This document shows positions 30,984 through 40,308 of a DNA stretch of 64,000 bases, piece by piece. Location of the stretch: positions 65,046,540 through 65,110,539 of the forward strand of contig CM055097.1 in NCBI GenBank assembly GCA_029204225.1. Direction: 5' to 3'. The notes beneath the pieces were generated by a model that searched no databases, was not told where the DNA came from, and was given only the letters and a program-made list of their open reading frames with translations. Every line of letters starts with the position of its first letter. Position 1 is the stretch's first letter. The stretch is from Diphasiastrum complanatum (Eukaryota > Streptophyta > Lycopodiopsida > Lycopodiales > Lycopodiaceae). A program made the translations under genes and the position numbers.

Positions 30984-31939
30984 TGAGAGCTGCTAGGAGT
31001 GTTGTCAAGAAAGCGCACTCGTCCATCTCGATAAATGACTCGTCTGCCGAACGCACGGGCTGCCTGGAAGGCCTTACGCCTCTCCTCCACCTAGATATAT
31101 GTGAGGTCGTCATCCATATAGATGGTGGTACCACGTAGCTTAGCTCCACATCGCAAAGCATCTCAGCGACTCTCAAGGGAAGTGAAACGGATAATGAGTG
31201 TGGCTGCATCTCTAGTAGTCCTCCATGCGGTGTCCAACCCCTCTGTCCTGTGCCCGAGAGTGGTGTCAAGAAAGCATTTGGCTTCAGCCAGGGCATCCTG
31301 TGTATCCGGGATCCCACGAACTCTAATGTTGTGAGCTTTCTGGTCTCGAGATTTCTCTTCCGAGATGGTGGCTGAGATAACCGAGGAGATGGGGGCGCTT
31401 GGTTTGGTGCCCTTTTTCAAGATAGATGCCCAAGAAAAGGCCTCTTCTTGTTGCTTTTCAATCTTGGTTTCTAGCTCCCGTATCATATTGGTGGTGGATT
31501 CCGAAGCTGCAGCCTGCTTGATCCCGATGGATTGTTCGAGTGATGCCACCTTGGACTGCAATATGTTCTTCTCATTGATCAGAGAGGTAACCGTTCCTTT
31601 CAGCTGTGAGATTTCATGCCGCAAAAGCTGGAAATCTGCCTTGATTTGATCGATTTGCCAAGAGGAAAAAAGTTCGGTCGATTTGGATGGCGTATATGGG
31701 ATATTTGCTGTAAGCTGTGCTGCCGAGAAGGAAGAAGAATGAGCAACGGTAGGTGTGGGAAGAATAGGGCCAGAAGGCGGAAGAGGAGCCGAATCGGGAG
31801 CAAAATCGGCAGAAGATGGTGAAATCAGCGGGCATGACCGGGCAGCTGCTGCCACATAGGCAGGCTGCTCTGCCTGCGTGGCAGGGGGTGGTGACAAGTC
31901 AGCAGGCAGCACTGCCTGCATAGCAGGCAGCGCTGCCAC
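30977..31939 (-). pseudogene. LINE ORF1 protein (coiled coil and RRM-like)
   Basis: ATG at 31939 (MAALPAMQAVLP) opens an Ala/Pro-rich N-terminus. A coiled coil follows (about residues 85-160: DQIKADFQLLRHEISQLK, NEKNILQSKVASLEQ), then an L1-type RNA-binding core (HNIRVRGIPDTQDALAEAK, ATLIIRFTSLESR), then RGTTIYMDDDLT and RRKAFQAARAFGRRVIYRDG up to TAG at 30977. This is the usual end of L1 ORF1, the nucleic-acid chaperone that packages the LINE RNA. Two in-frame stops, TGA at 31163 and TAG at 31091, interrupt it. It ends at the start of ORF2 with a few bases of overlap. Confidence 0.8.
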
Positions 31940-32326
31940 ATCAGTGAACAGCAGAATGGGGGGGGCGGAATTGTAGCGAGGGAGGGTGGGTGGGCCTTCA
32001 GCGAGGAGTGGGTGGGCCTTCAGCGAGGGTGGGGGGTAGGTAGTTAGTGAGGGAGGGCGAACATCCAGCAGCGAGGGAGGGTAGAACCGTAGCGAGGGGT
32101 GGGGAATCAGCGAGGGTGGGTGGATGATCAGCGAGGGGGGGTGAACATCCAGCAGCGAGGGAGGGTGAGTATCCAGCAGCGAGGGAGGGTAGAAGCGTAG
32201 CGAGGGGTGGGGAATCAGCGAGGGGGGGGTGAGGAATCAGCGACTGGGGGGGTTGAGGTGGTAGCGAGAGTAGGAGAGCGAGAAACAACATTCAGGGATG
32301 TAAAAAAAATAACAAACACTGTAGAT

Positions 32327-32762
32327 CTGTTCTTTTAATGGGTCTGGACTCTGAATATACATTCAATTTCTCACATGAGCTCAAGTGAGGTCATGCACCT
32401 GGACACCTTACTAGATTGAGAGGTATGGGTAGCCAGTTTATAAAAAAACAACCCACCTTTCCTGATATTTGAAAGCTAGCAGCTGATCCGATAAGTTACA
32501 AGATCACCACTGCCTTTTCATTTTCGAGCCTTGCCATCCTTTTATAAGCAATCAAATAACTTTCTAGTACTAGAACATTGCAAACACAGTGCAGATCTAG
32601 GTCTGAATATACATTCTAATTTCTCACATGAGCTCAAGTGAGAAGATGCACCTGGACACCTTACTGTCTGGGTGGCCGGTTTATAATAAAAAAACCCACC
32701 TTTCCTAATATTTGAAAGCTAGCAGCTGATCCAATAAGATCACGACTACCTTTTCATTTTCG
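32327..32762. repeat. Direct duplication, two copies of about 180 bp
   Basis: Copy 1 (about 32340-32526) and copy 2 (about 32599-32762) share TTTCTCACATGAGCTCAAGT, GCACCTGGACACCTTACT, CCCACCTTTCCT and GAAAGCTAGCAGCTGATCC. The second copy continues directly into a LINE RT fragment. Confidence 0.75.
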
Positions 32763-33453
32763 TATCAATCCTGTTATATGTTGATGATGTGGATCTAGTC
32801 TCCTTGACCAAGGAGAGTCAACAACAAAACCTAGATACCATGCATTCCTTTTCCACTGCATGGGGGTCAGCTCCACTCATTGATATTATATGAGGATCAA
32901 GGTTGTGTAGCACAAAAGATATTTTACATGCAGATAGATTTACGTCATAGTACACATTCTTGTGCGGTCTCTCAACTTCCCATCACGTCCTTTACCTCTA
33001 GATGATGTGCTTGGGCAGATAGAGACTCATAATCAGAAGATGAGAAAATCATTCCTTTTAGACATCGAGACCAGAGACAACAATAGCAAAGATCCATTGT
33101 TTCATGTACTAGACGTCATACAAGCAACTGTTTTCCACAACTCACAAGATCATCATCGTCATCCACCACCATCATGACCTTTTTCACATACATGTCTCGA
33201 GATACTACTTGACCTTGCAAATTTTACTTTTTATACATAAGATCCTTGGTAGTTTCATTCGACTAGTTATTTATGATTACTCTTTTAGTCATTTATTATG
33301 TTGCATAAAAATACGGTTTTATAATTTTCTGATTAAGACATTTTTATGCTCCCTATGTTAAAATCACACTTAAAATATACTTCGTCTTATGTACCTTTTG
33401 GTACCCCAAGGACATTATTAATAAAGCTCTCTCTCCCTCTCTCTCTCTCTCTT
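32762..33453 (+). mobile_element. LINE fragment with YVDD motif and (CT)n tail
   Basis: The plus frame at about 32770-32870 reads ILLYVDDVDLVSLTKESQQQ, then LDTMHSF, a LINE RT active-site block. The 3' end (33383-33453) has CTTATGTACCTTTTGGTACC, a 5-bp stem with a TTTT loop, then GACATTATTAATAAAGCTC and a CT tract. This corresponds base for base in layout to the minus-strand LINE end at 733-830. A second AATAAAGCTTTC tail follows at 33453-33482, and 33526-33560 repeats the hairpin region in mutated form, so 3' ends of more than one copy may be stacked. Confidence 0.65.
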
Positions 33454-33628
33454 AATAAAGCTTTCTTTCTTTCTTTCTATCTCATTTCATAAGCTCCTGT
33501 TAAGACCACATAATTGAAATTTTGGTCTTATATGCCTCTTGACATGGAAAGACATTCAAAATGCAAAGAGTACATTTTACTCTTTTAACACGCTAGTTAC
33601 TGCCACAACTATGGCTATGGTGTACTGG

Positions 33629-34070
33629 AGTTATGGACTGAGCTCATTACGTTCGTCGCGTCCATTTACATTTACTTTACTTTATGCATAAGCAGGCCTT
33701 GGGCCCTTTTTATTCATTAGTGACACTTAGACTATATGGTTGGCCTTTGGCCTTATTATTCATTATTAGGCCATTTGGACATACTACTGGAGAGTGGGGG
33801 CCTTCTTAAAGGGCGCACTATTATCCCTCCCAGTTGGGCTCTAGCCACCGGAAGCTTCCTTTTAGGGCTTCCTCTTGGCTATAAGTAGGGAAACTGTGTC
33901 ATTTGTTATTCAGCTGATGATATTGATCTCTCTCTTTAGTCTCCTTAATCTCTCTCTTTCTTGCTTTCTAGGGTTAAGTCTTGCTTATGTGCTGCTTTCA
34001 TAGCTTAAGTCTTGCTTATGTGCTACTTTCATAGCTTAGCTCTAGATCAATTGTGGCTTCATTCGTAACT
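33629..34070 (+). repeat. 5' LTR
   Basis: AGTTATGGAC..TTCGTAACT, 442 bp, with imperfect agreement to the 3' LTR (small indel near CTTGGCTATAAGTAGGG, several substitutions). The ends form AGTTA/TAACT instead of TG/CA. CTATAAGTAG near 33880 could be the TATA box. Confidence 0.85.
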
Positions 34071-34082
34071 TGGTATCAGAGC
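34071..34082 (+). promoter_or_regulatory. Primer-binding site, tRNA-iMet type
   Basis: TGGTATCAGAGC, the common plant retrotransposon primer site complementary to the 3' end of initiator tRNA-Met, adjoining the LTR end. Confidence 0.9.
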
Positions 34083-34826
34083 ACTTTCCTTAGTATAATC
34101 TTGGGAATTTTTTTTTTCCCTCACCTCCATCGCTGCCCTGCCCTGCTCCTCCATCGCTACCCCTACAGCTCCATCGCTGCCCTATTGCCCTGCTCCATCG
34201 CTGCCTTGCCCTGCTCCTCCATCGCTACCCCTACAGCTCCATCGTTGCCCTATTGCCCTGCCTCATCGCTGCTCCTACAGCTCCATTGCTGCCTTGACAG
34301 CCCTGCTCCATCACTGCCCCTTGTACTCCTTCCTGCCCAACGCTCCCCCTACTTTGCTCCCTCTCTTCTTTGTTGCCCAGCGCTCCTCCTCCTTCCTTTC
34401 CATCGCTGTCCCTGCCTTCCAACCTGTCACTTTCATCCAACATTTTCCCAGTTTGCAGCCATCTTCCACAATTATTTCCCAGCCTGTCCAGCGCCCATCC
34501 TCATCCAAAAATCACCCAATTCCGTAATCGTTTGCTATTCCAAATTGCCAAAATCCTGCAGCCTGTTCATCGCTGCCCCAGCCCTTCCGACTTGTCACTT
34601 GCGCCTATTATTTTATCCGTTTCCAGCCATCTTTCACAGTTTATCAAAAGGCTCTCCAGCGCCATCCTCAACCACATTTCACGGTATTCCGACTCCATTT
34701 GATATTCCAATTTGACATTTCCCTCCCGGCTGTCCAGCGCATTTTTACAGCCTTCATTCTCACTTTTTCCATTTGCTGATTGTTGCCCTTTCTTAGTTGT
34801 GATAATATTGGTTTTAATAGACTAAT

Positions 34827-36431
34827 TTGGGACTGATGACAAGAGTCCGCTCCCTCAAGTTTTCGTCTATTCCTTCCACTATCATTATGGCACATTCACC
34901 TACCCTTCATGAAAACTTATCTGATCAATTTCGTCGCATGGATGATAACCTTTTTGGCCTCGTTCTTCGCTTCAATACGGTAATGACCGGCTTTGCTACT
35001 ATGCAATCACAGATTGATTCTTTACAACCTCATGATCCTAGTAAAGCTCCTCTTTTTCCTTCATTCGGGACCCCCCCTCCATTTGGATTTCCATCTTCCT
35101 CTGCTAGTCAGCCTGCTAGTGGACCGTTCATTCCACCTAACCCACATCCTGGTTTCTTTCCACGTCCCCCAGTTCCGGAGCCACACTTTGCTCGAGACTT
35201 TCGTGATAGGGTACAGCTTGCTACCCATTCCGGTTCCTCTGATGGGAACTTATTAGAGAATTGGTTTGCTAAGCTTGACACATATTTTCAGATCTACCCT
35301 AAGACTGATCCTCAGAAGATCCAGTTGGCTGCTTTACACTTAGATGGATGCGTCGTCACATGGTGGCGAGTTTATCAAGCTGATCCTGATCGGGAAGGGC
35401 TCCATATATGGCATACCTTTCGTCGTGACCTCCGTCATGCTATGATTGATCCTCAATGGCTCGACCGCCAACGTGATACATTCTGTAGTCTCACTCAGAC
35501 CAGTGACCTTGCTTCTTATACAGATCAGTTTATGGAGCTTTCTTATCTTTTCGCAGATCTACAGCCCACTGAGCTTATTTCTCGTTACATTGTTGGGCTT
35601 CGCGGTGCCTTACGTTATGATGTTTCTTCCTTCCGTCCTCCCACACTTGTTGAGGCGATGTCTCTTGCCAGTACTTTACAGCACAAGTACTCTGACAACC
35701 TTCCTTCTCGCTTCTCCCGACCCCGTCCTTCTGCTTCATCTTTTCCCACTACGTCCACCCCTACAGCTGCCCCTTCTATTCCAGCTCCTTCCATTGTCCC
35801 TTCGTCTCCTCGTCCTCCGACCCCTCGACCTGTTTTTGTCCGACGTTACACGTCTGCAGAGTTCGCTGACCTTCAGGATCCTATATCACACAGTTTGAGC
35901 AAATTGCTTGATTTACTTGAGATAGTTATTGATCTACCTGAGCTCGTCATTATATCCCATGGTGAGTCAGAGTCACATATACAAGTTCCTACTGATGCTG
36001 ATTCACATATACAGGTTGCGGCTGATATGGTCCTTGATACTGATATAGCATGCTATGATACTATTGATGATGTCGTTGCATGCTTTGATGGTACTACCGA
36101 TGTTGCATGCCATGATATTGTTCCATGCTTTGATACTGATATAGTATGCCTTGCTACTATTGTCGATGTTGTTGCATGCTTTGATATTGTTGTTGAGTAC
36201 TTTGATGCTACTCGTGTTCCTGAGCACCATGCTATAGATGTTGTCGCCTATGCTCCTTATTTCGATATTATTCATGGGTCTACAGTTTCAGATGCTTTGG
36301 CTACTCCAGTAGATCTCCATATGGCATACGGTTATACATTTCATGATGGTCCTATTGTATACTCACTAGCTGATTTTGCTGATACCCGTCTAGATGAGTA
36401 TGCGGTTCTTCTAGATGCATATTTAGGCTAG
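34827..36431 (+). pseudogene. gag protein with Asp/Cys-repeat tail
   Basis: 534 codons from ATG 34827 to TAG 36429-36431. Residues about 135-290 form the retrotransposon gag (capsid) domain: LLENWFAKLDTYF, LAALHLDGCVVTWWRVY, WLDRQRDTFCSLTQ and FMELSYLFADLQPTELISRYI. A Pro/Ser/Thr-rich linker follows. Where a CCHC zinc knuckle is expected (residues about 400-470), the protein instead repeats ACYD, ACFD, ACHD, PCFD and ACFD spaced by 8-13 residues. The frame continues past the TAG into protease without shift. A later in-frame ATG (34887) is an alternative start. Gag forms the virus-like particle; in this element it is the main candidate for a working product. Confidence 0.8.
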
Positions 36432-36914
36432 AACTTATCAGTTGATGCTTCTGTTATTATGCCTACATATGTTGTTCCATTTGTGGATCATATTATTCTA
36501 GATGCGGGGCGAGAGTATATTGCTTTAGTGGATACAGGCAGTACACATTCATTTATTAGCAGTTACATTTCCACCAAGATTCGTGCTACACCTGTTCCTG
36601 CTTCCCAGCCTCTCAGTGTTGAGGTTGCTCGTTCCCATTCTTTTCCCAGTTCTCAGATGATTCAGGGCTTGGATTATCGCATTGGTGATTTATCTGGTCA
36701 AGCAGATTTCTACATCATTTCTCTGGAGCACTATGACATTATCTTTGGTGCAGACTGGTTCTCTTCACTTGGTACTGTTGTTGTGGATCTCTCTCAACAA
36801 ACACTTTCCTTTACTTATGCTGGTCAGCATCATTCACTTGCTGGTATTGATTCCCAGGGTAACTATCAGTTGGTTATCGAGAAGCAGTTTATGTGTAGCT
36901 TGCTAAAGGCTTAG
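36432..36914 (+). pseudogene. Aspartic protease
   Basis: In the same frame as gag after one TAG. Catalytic motif YIALVDTGSTHSFIS (about 36512-36556), followed by IIFGADWFSSLG, the conserved second half of Ty3-type proteases, and a closing LVIEKQFMCSLLKA. The frame stops at TAG 36912-36914. It matures gag in retroelements. Translation needs initiation at 36459 or readthrough of the gag TAG, if this TAG is original and not a mutated CAG. Confidence 0.8.
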
Positions 36915-38842
36915 GATGCAACTCTTCTTTCCATTCAGAGTACATCAGTTGTTGCTTCACTTTCACCATTCGTGGGTCCTCTTCCTCAGGTTGATGTTGC
37001 TCCGGATTTACAGGTTGTTGTTGTGTGCCTTGTGCCTATATGCCTCGATTCACAGATATTGTATTCAGCGGTCATTCCTGGTTTCATTGATATTCATGCC
37101 GTATACCTTGGTGGTATTTCTACTATTGCTTTTGCTCATACCTCAGATAGCCCTCCTGGTTCGGTGGTTGGTGCAGTATCTTCTCCATTGGTCTCTATAT
37201 CTCCATCTCTTGAGTCCATTATGGCCGATGTTCCTGCTGATTTCTATGGGGTTCTTCATGGGTCCACGTTTGATGGTTCCCTCGCTATTGGTGATCTGGT
37301 TGTATCTTCTTTCGCTTTACTCCATGGATCTCTGCTTGAGGTTTGTGATCTGCCTCATGATATTTCTACGGTTCCTTACATGATTCATGCACCTTTGGCC
37401 CTTACCGTTACACATTTTCCATCCGAGGATATTTGCCAGATGGTCACTATTACTTATCTAGGGTATTTATATGTTGGGATCTTTCTAGATGAGTATACGG
37501 GCATCCTTCAGTCTCCTTGTGTTTCTACATATAGGTTTGTTGCAGTCCATGCCGATGCTATGGATATATGGCATTCCTAGTTATTACATATAGCTTGGTT
37601 TCCATTTGGACATGTTGATTGGTGCTGGTTTTTCCATATTATTGATCACCTATGGTGCGGATATCTCTATGATTATGCATGTGGCTCTCTATCTGTTCCT
37701 TGGAGTGTTGCTCATTGTCAGGCTTGGCATATCCTGATGGCTTGGGTTATTGCCTCCGTTCCAGCTACTGTTTGTCCAGGTGATCTTCAGGTTCCCCGTC
37801 ATTTCAGGTTGCTCCATATCGCTTGGTCTCCAATGCTGAGTTGCCAATTTGTTCTGGTTTTTCGAGACCATCAGAGTTCCTTCTCCTTTCTTGGATAGTT
37901 TTTGGGGATGTTGCCGCCATATACTTCAGTATTGCTCATATGTGCTTTGATACTCATTCCCAACTACACGTGGATATTGCTCTGATGCTTGCTACTAATG
38001 TTGGGGATCTTGTTCCTCGTTCCAGTGCATTTCTTCTATTCCTCACTTGTGCGCCTGGTGTGTACTTTGGGATTACACTTGTGGCCAGTTCCGATGGGTC
38101 ATCCGATTCTCCATCCGTTTTTGGTGTATCCTATGATGCATTGGTATGTCCATATGAGGTCTTTCTGGATGAGTTTTTTGACTACAGTTTTTCAGTTGGA
38201 GCCTCTACTATTTCTAGATTTGTTGCTATTGTTTTTATGTATCATGTCTTTTTAGATGATGCATTGATTTCTTGGACCTTTTGGAGCTTTTGGCATGCTG
38301 CTCTTCTCGTGCTAGGGGCCTTGAAGGTACCATGTGCCATTGCTACTTCTCATTCATGGGCCTTATGGATACCTTGGGTTTTTGACCATGCTGGTGCACA
38401 TTTCTCCATTTTAGCTATCCTTTGTCAAGATGATCTCTTTATGCTCCATGTTTCCTGGCATATTGCTTGCTTTTCCATGCTATACAGCGTGCCTGTCATC
38501 CTGCTTATGTTCCTACTCCTTGGTGTTGGTCTTCCGATGTTGCTATCTTTTCTTGGGGCACCTATATCACTGAGTTTGCACATATGGTTGACGGTTACGT
38601 GTATGATGCGGCTATTCGCGATGAGTGTCTATCTCTTTTCCAGTTTCCTTATTGACTTCCCGTTGCTGATGCAGTTCTACCTTCTCGGGCTTTTTGAATA
38701 CCTTGGTATGATGTCCCTATCTTTTGGGCTGATCCCCTACTATCTTGGGCATTACAGATACCTTGGCATTCCTGGTTGTTGCTTGATCTTCTTCTGGTTC
38801 CTTGGCATTCCTGGTTCTTCCATATTGCTTGGTTTCAGATGA
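36915..38842 (+). pseudogene. Unrecognised hydrophobic region replacing pol
   Basis: The gag/protease frame stays open from 36915 through TAG 37578-37580 and on to TAG 37896-37898. Beyond that the open frame is the +1-shifted one ending TGA at 38840-38842 (from 37823). The sequence is rich in Val, Leu, Ile, Phe and Trp. It has loosely repeated units: GIFLDEYTGILQSP..STYRFVAV near 37.48k against EVFLDEFFDYSF..STISRFVAI near 38.16k, and HIAWFPFGHVDW, HIAWSPMLS and HIAWFQ at three places. No pol motif (no FLDD, no DAS, no HHCC) is visible. It may be an expanded spacer of degenerate repeats under weak coding constraint. Confidence 0.5.
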
Positions 38843-39167
38843 CGCGGCCAAGATGTTCCCTTCGTCGCCATGATGTTGATCTTGAGTTGTTCCTTTTCTT
38901 ACCAGCTGCCATTCACCAGGTTCGCCTTCACCATAGTCAACGCTGCCGACAGATTCAGTTTTTGGTCCAGTTGGATGGTCGTCCTGTTGAGGAGGCCACA
39001 TGGGAGCCTATTGATGTCTTTTATCATACACCATCACTTGCGGATCAGGATCGTGCTCTTGTTGCACTTGTTGATTCCTCTACATCAAATGTTGCTCTAG
39101 TTGTTGATGCACCGGGGTTTGATCCAGTTTCTTTTCGGCAGTTGGGTCTTTTTTTTGTGTCGGGGAG
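38843..39167 (+). pseudogene. Chromodomain-like C-terminal module
   Basis: In the third plus frame (stop at 39232-39234), the segment around 38955-39025 reads IQFLVQLDGRPVEEATWEPI. This is the chromodomain signature that follows integrase in chromoviruses (compare EYLVKWNDQPVENATWE in the element at 54-59 kb here). It is preceded by a helix with RLHHSQRCRQ. In chromoviruses this module steers integration to marked chromatin. Here no integrase precedes it, so the fold may persist as a fossil or be fused to the upstream region by frameshift. The frame runs into the 3' LTR. Confidence 0.7.
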
Positions 39168-39602
39168 AGTTATGGACTGGGCTCATTATGTTCGCAGCGT
39201 CCATTTACATTTACTTTACTTTATGCTTAAGTAGGCCTTGAGCCCTTTTTATTCATTAGTGACACTTAGACTATATGGTTGGCCTTTGGCCTTATTATTC
39301 ATTATTAGGCCATTTGGACATATTACTGGAGAGTGGGGGCCTTCTTGGAGGGTGCACTATTATCCCTCCCAGTTGGGCCCTAGCCACCGGAAGCTTCCTT
39401 TTAAGGCTTCCTCTTGGCGTAGGAAAACTGTGTCATTTGTTATTCAGCTGATGATATTGATCTCTCTTTAGTCTCCTTAATCTCTCTCTTTCCTGCTTTC
39501 TAGGGTTAAGTCTTGCTTATGTGCTGCTTTCATAGCTTAAGTCTTGCTTATGTGTTGCTTTCATAGCTTAGCTCTAGATCAATTGTGGCTTCATTCGTAA
39601 CT
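39168..39602 (+). repeat. 3' LTR
   Basis: AGTTATGGACTGGGC..TTCGTAACT, 435 bp, preceded by the purine tract CGGGGAG and followed by the target duplicate ACTGG at 39603-39607. Confidence 0.85.
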
Positions 39603-39867
39603 ACTGGACTCATGATTTTGAACTAGACCAACTCCTGAAGCAATGATGGATGACATGGGGAAAGCCTCCAATTCCTCACCAAATTATTGTGAAGTTTGTT
39701 CTGCCCCCCATACAGTCAAAGACTATTCTATATATCGAGACTTATGGCATTTGGAGACATGGATAGTGGATGTAGTATATAAGTAACTTGAATCATAAGG
39801 AATCTTGGAGGTATTATTTTAGCGTCAAATCAATTAAATCAGCCAGCACACTAGCTTTGACAGTCTT

Positions 39868-39897
39868 CTAAAGTACTTCCCAATCATTCATAACATC
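39868..39897 (-). CDS. Possible last exon of PAPS-reductase-like gene
   Basis: After the acceptor TTTTTTCAG (minus strand) a ten-codon frame DVMNDWEVL ends in TAG at 39868-39870. It is in phase with the preceding exon. It lacks the ECGIH catalytic motif expected at the C-terminus of this family, so it may be an intronic accident, a later tail exon with one exon lost between, or a decayed end. Confidence 0.3.
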   Translation of the reverse strand, partial: DVMNDWEVL

Positions 39898-40014
39898 CTG
39901 AAAAAACATAAATCCAAACCTTCAATGCCAAGTTCAAGATATTAACAGCAAAATTAGAAAAGTTCAAGTTTCAAGGTCAAAGTAAACAAGACTAGAAGTT
40001 TCGCATTTTGTGAC

Positions 40015-40165
40015 CTGAAATCGCCCAGATCGCTCCCCACCATACTCGAACCATTTCTCCTTGGGAACTGGGACTGTACTCTGTACATCTCCTATGCTGG
40101 GAAATCCTTGGTCATGAAGAGGATGATATGGGATTTTATAGTTGAGGAGATAATCCCAGCAATCT
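40015..40165 (-). CDS. PAPS/APS reductase-like, exon 6 of those seen
   Basis: This is the most diagnostic exon of a PAPS (3'-phosphoadenylyl sulfate) or APS reductase-like protein of the CysH/MET16 family. The enzyme reduces activated sulfate to sulfite with thioredoxin in sulfate assimilation. The minus strand between TTCTTTCAG and GTCACA encodes 50 codons: DCWDYLLNYKIPYHPLHDQG, FPSIGDVQST and WFEYGGERSGRFQ, the family's NxxPYHPLxDQGFxSIGDxxST block and ERSGRF end. Together with five upstream exons (40253-52410), all with AG/GT borders and matching phases, it gives about 220 continuous residues. The CC..CxxC cluster residues of plastid APR are absent in this part, as in the APR-B type of mosses and lycophytes. 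The catalytic ECGIH exon is not found. The first exons must lie beyond 60 kb or outside the window. Confidence 0.85.
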
Positions 40166-40252
40166 CTGAAAGAAAAAAATTATCAAGAAGTTAGGCTACC
40201 CTTTTTGACGCATGACTAGTGGATGCACGAAATGAAAGAAAGCTTATAACAC

Positions 40253-40308
40253 CTGAATTCCCAATATGCAAGTGGCTGAAGTTTGAATATCTTGCCTCCC
40301 TCAAGGAC
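40253..40308 (-). CDS. PAPS/APS reductase-like, exon 5
   Basis: 56 nt between GATTTTTAG and GTGTTA: VLEGGKIFKLQPLAYWEF plus two bases that join the next exon to give Arg. The segment corresponds to the K(I/V)NPLxxW motif of CysH/MET16. The phase change (0 to 2) is matched exactly by the next exon. Confidence 0.85.

Larger units (their letters stand above)
28731..32290 (-). mobile_element. LINE (L1-like), two ORFs, 3' truncated or fused
   Basis: Order on the minus strand: a G-rich 5' UTR with irregular repeats of GGGAATCAGCGAGG and ATCCAGCAGCGAGG (32290-31960), ORF1 (31939-30977), and ORF2 with endonuclease and reverse transcriptase (30983-28905). After YADDVVL and about 20 more residues the frame stops. 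The segment 28905-28731 is shared with the LINE 3' fragment at 1064-1250. The remaining RT thumb, C-terminal region and 3' UTR seem absent here. Several frameshifts and nonsense codons make it inactive. Confidence 0.85.
33629..39602 (+). mobile_element. LTR retrotransposon: gag, protease, novel region, chromodomain, no RT/INT
   Basis: Complete element with LTRs at 33629-34070 and 39168-39602 and the 5-bp duplication ACTGG (33624-33628 and 39603-39607). The primer-binding site TGGTATCAGAGC lies directly after the 5' LTR, and a purine tract CGGGGAG directly before the 3' LTR. The leader (34083-34826) is a CCATCGCTGCC-rich pseudo-repeat. Coding order: gag (34827-36431), protease (36432-36914), about 1.9 kb of unrecognised hydrophobic sequence, then a chromodomain (38.9-39.0k). 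No motif of reverse transcriptase, RNase H or integrase is present in any plus frame. Gag and chromodomain point to a Ty3 chromovirus ancestor. It must be mobilised in trans. Confidence 0.85.

Noticed and set aside
34053-34715. 220-codon plus-strand frame across the LTR end and leader
   Set aside because: It starts in the 5' LTR, covers the primer-binding site and translates a CCATCGCTGCC pseudo-repeat; low-complexity leader, not a protein.
37823-38842. Hydrophobic 339-codon frame as a membrane transporter
   Set aside because: It lies between protease and chromodomain of an LTR element, has repeated units and no transporter motif; hydrophobicity follows from the TTG/CTT-rich composition.
39898-40014. 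A decayed ECGIH motif (LELGIEG) in the intron after the ERSGRF exon
   Set aside because: The frame has a stop just upstream and no splice borders fit; the similarity is short enough to be chance.
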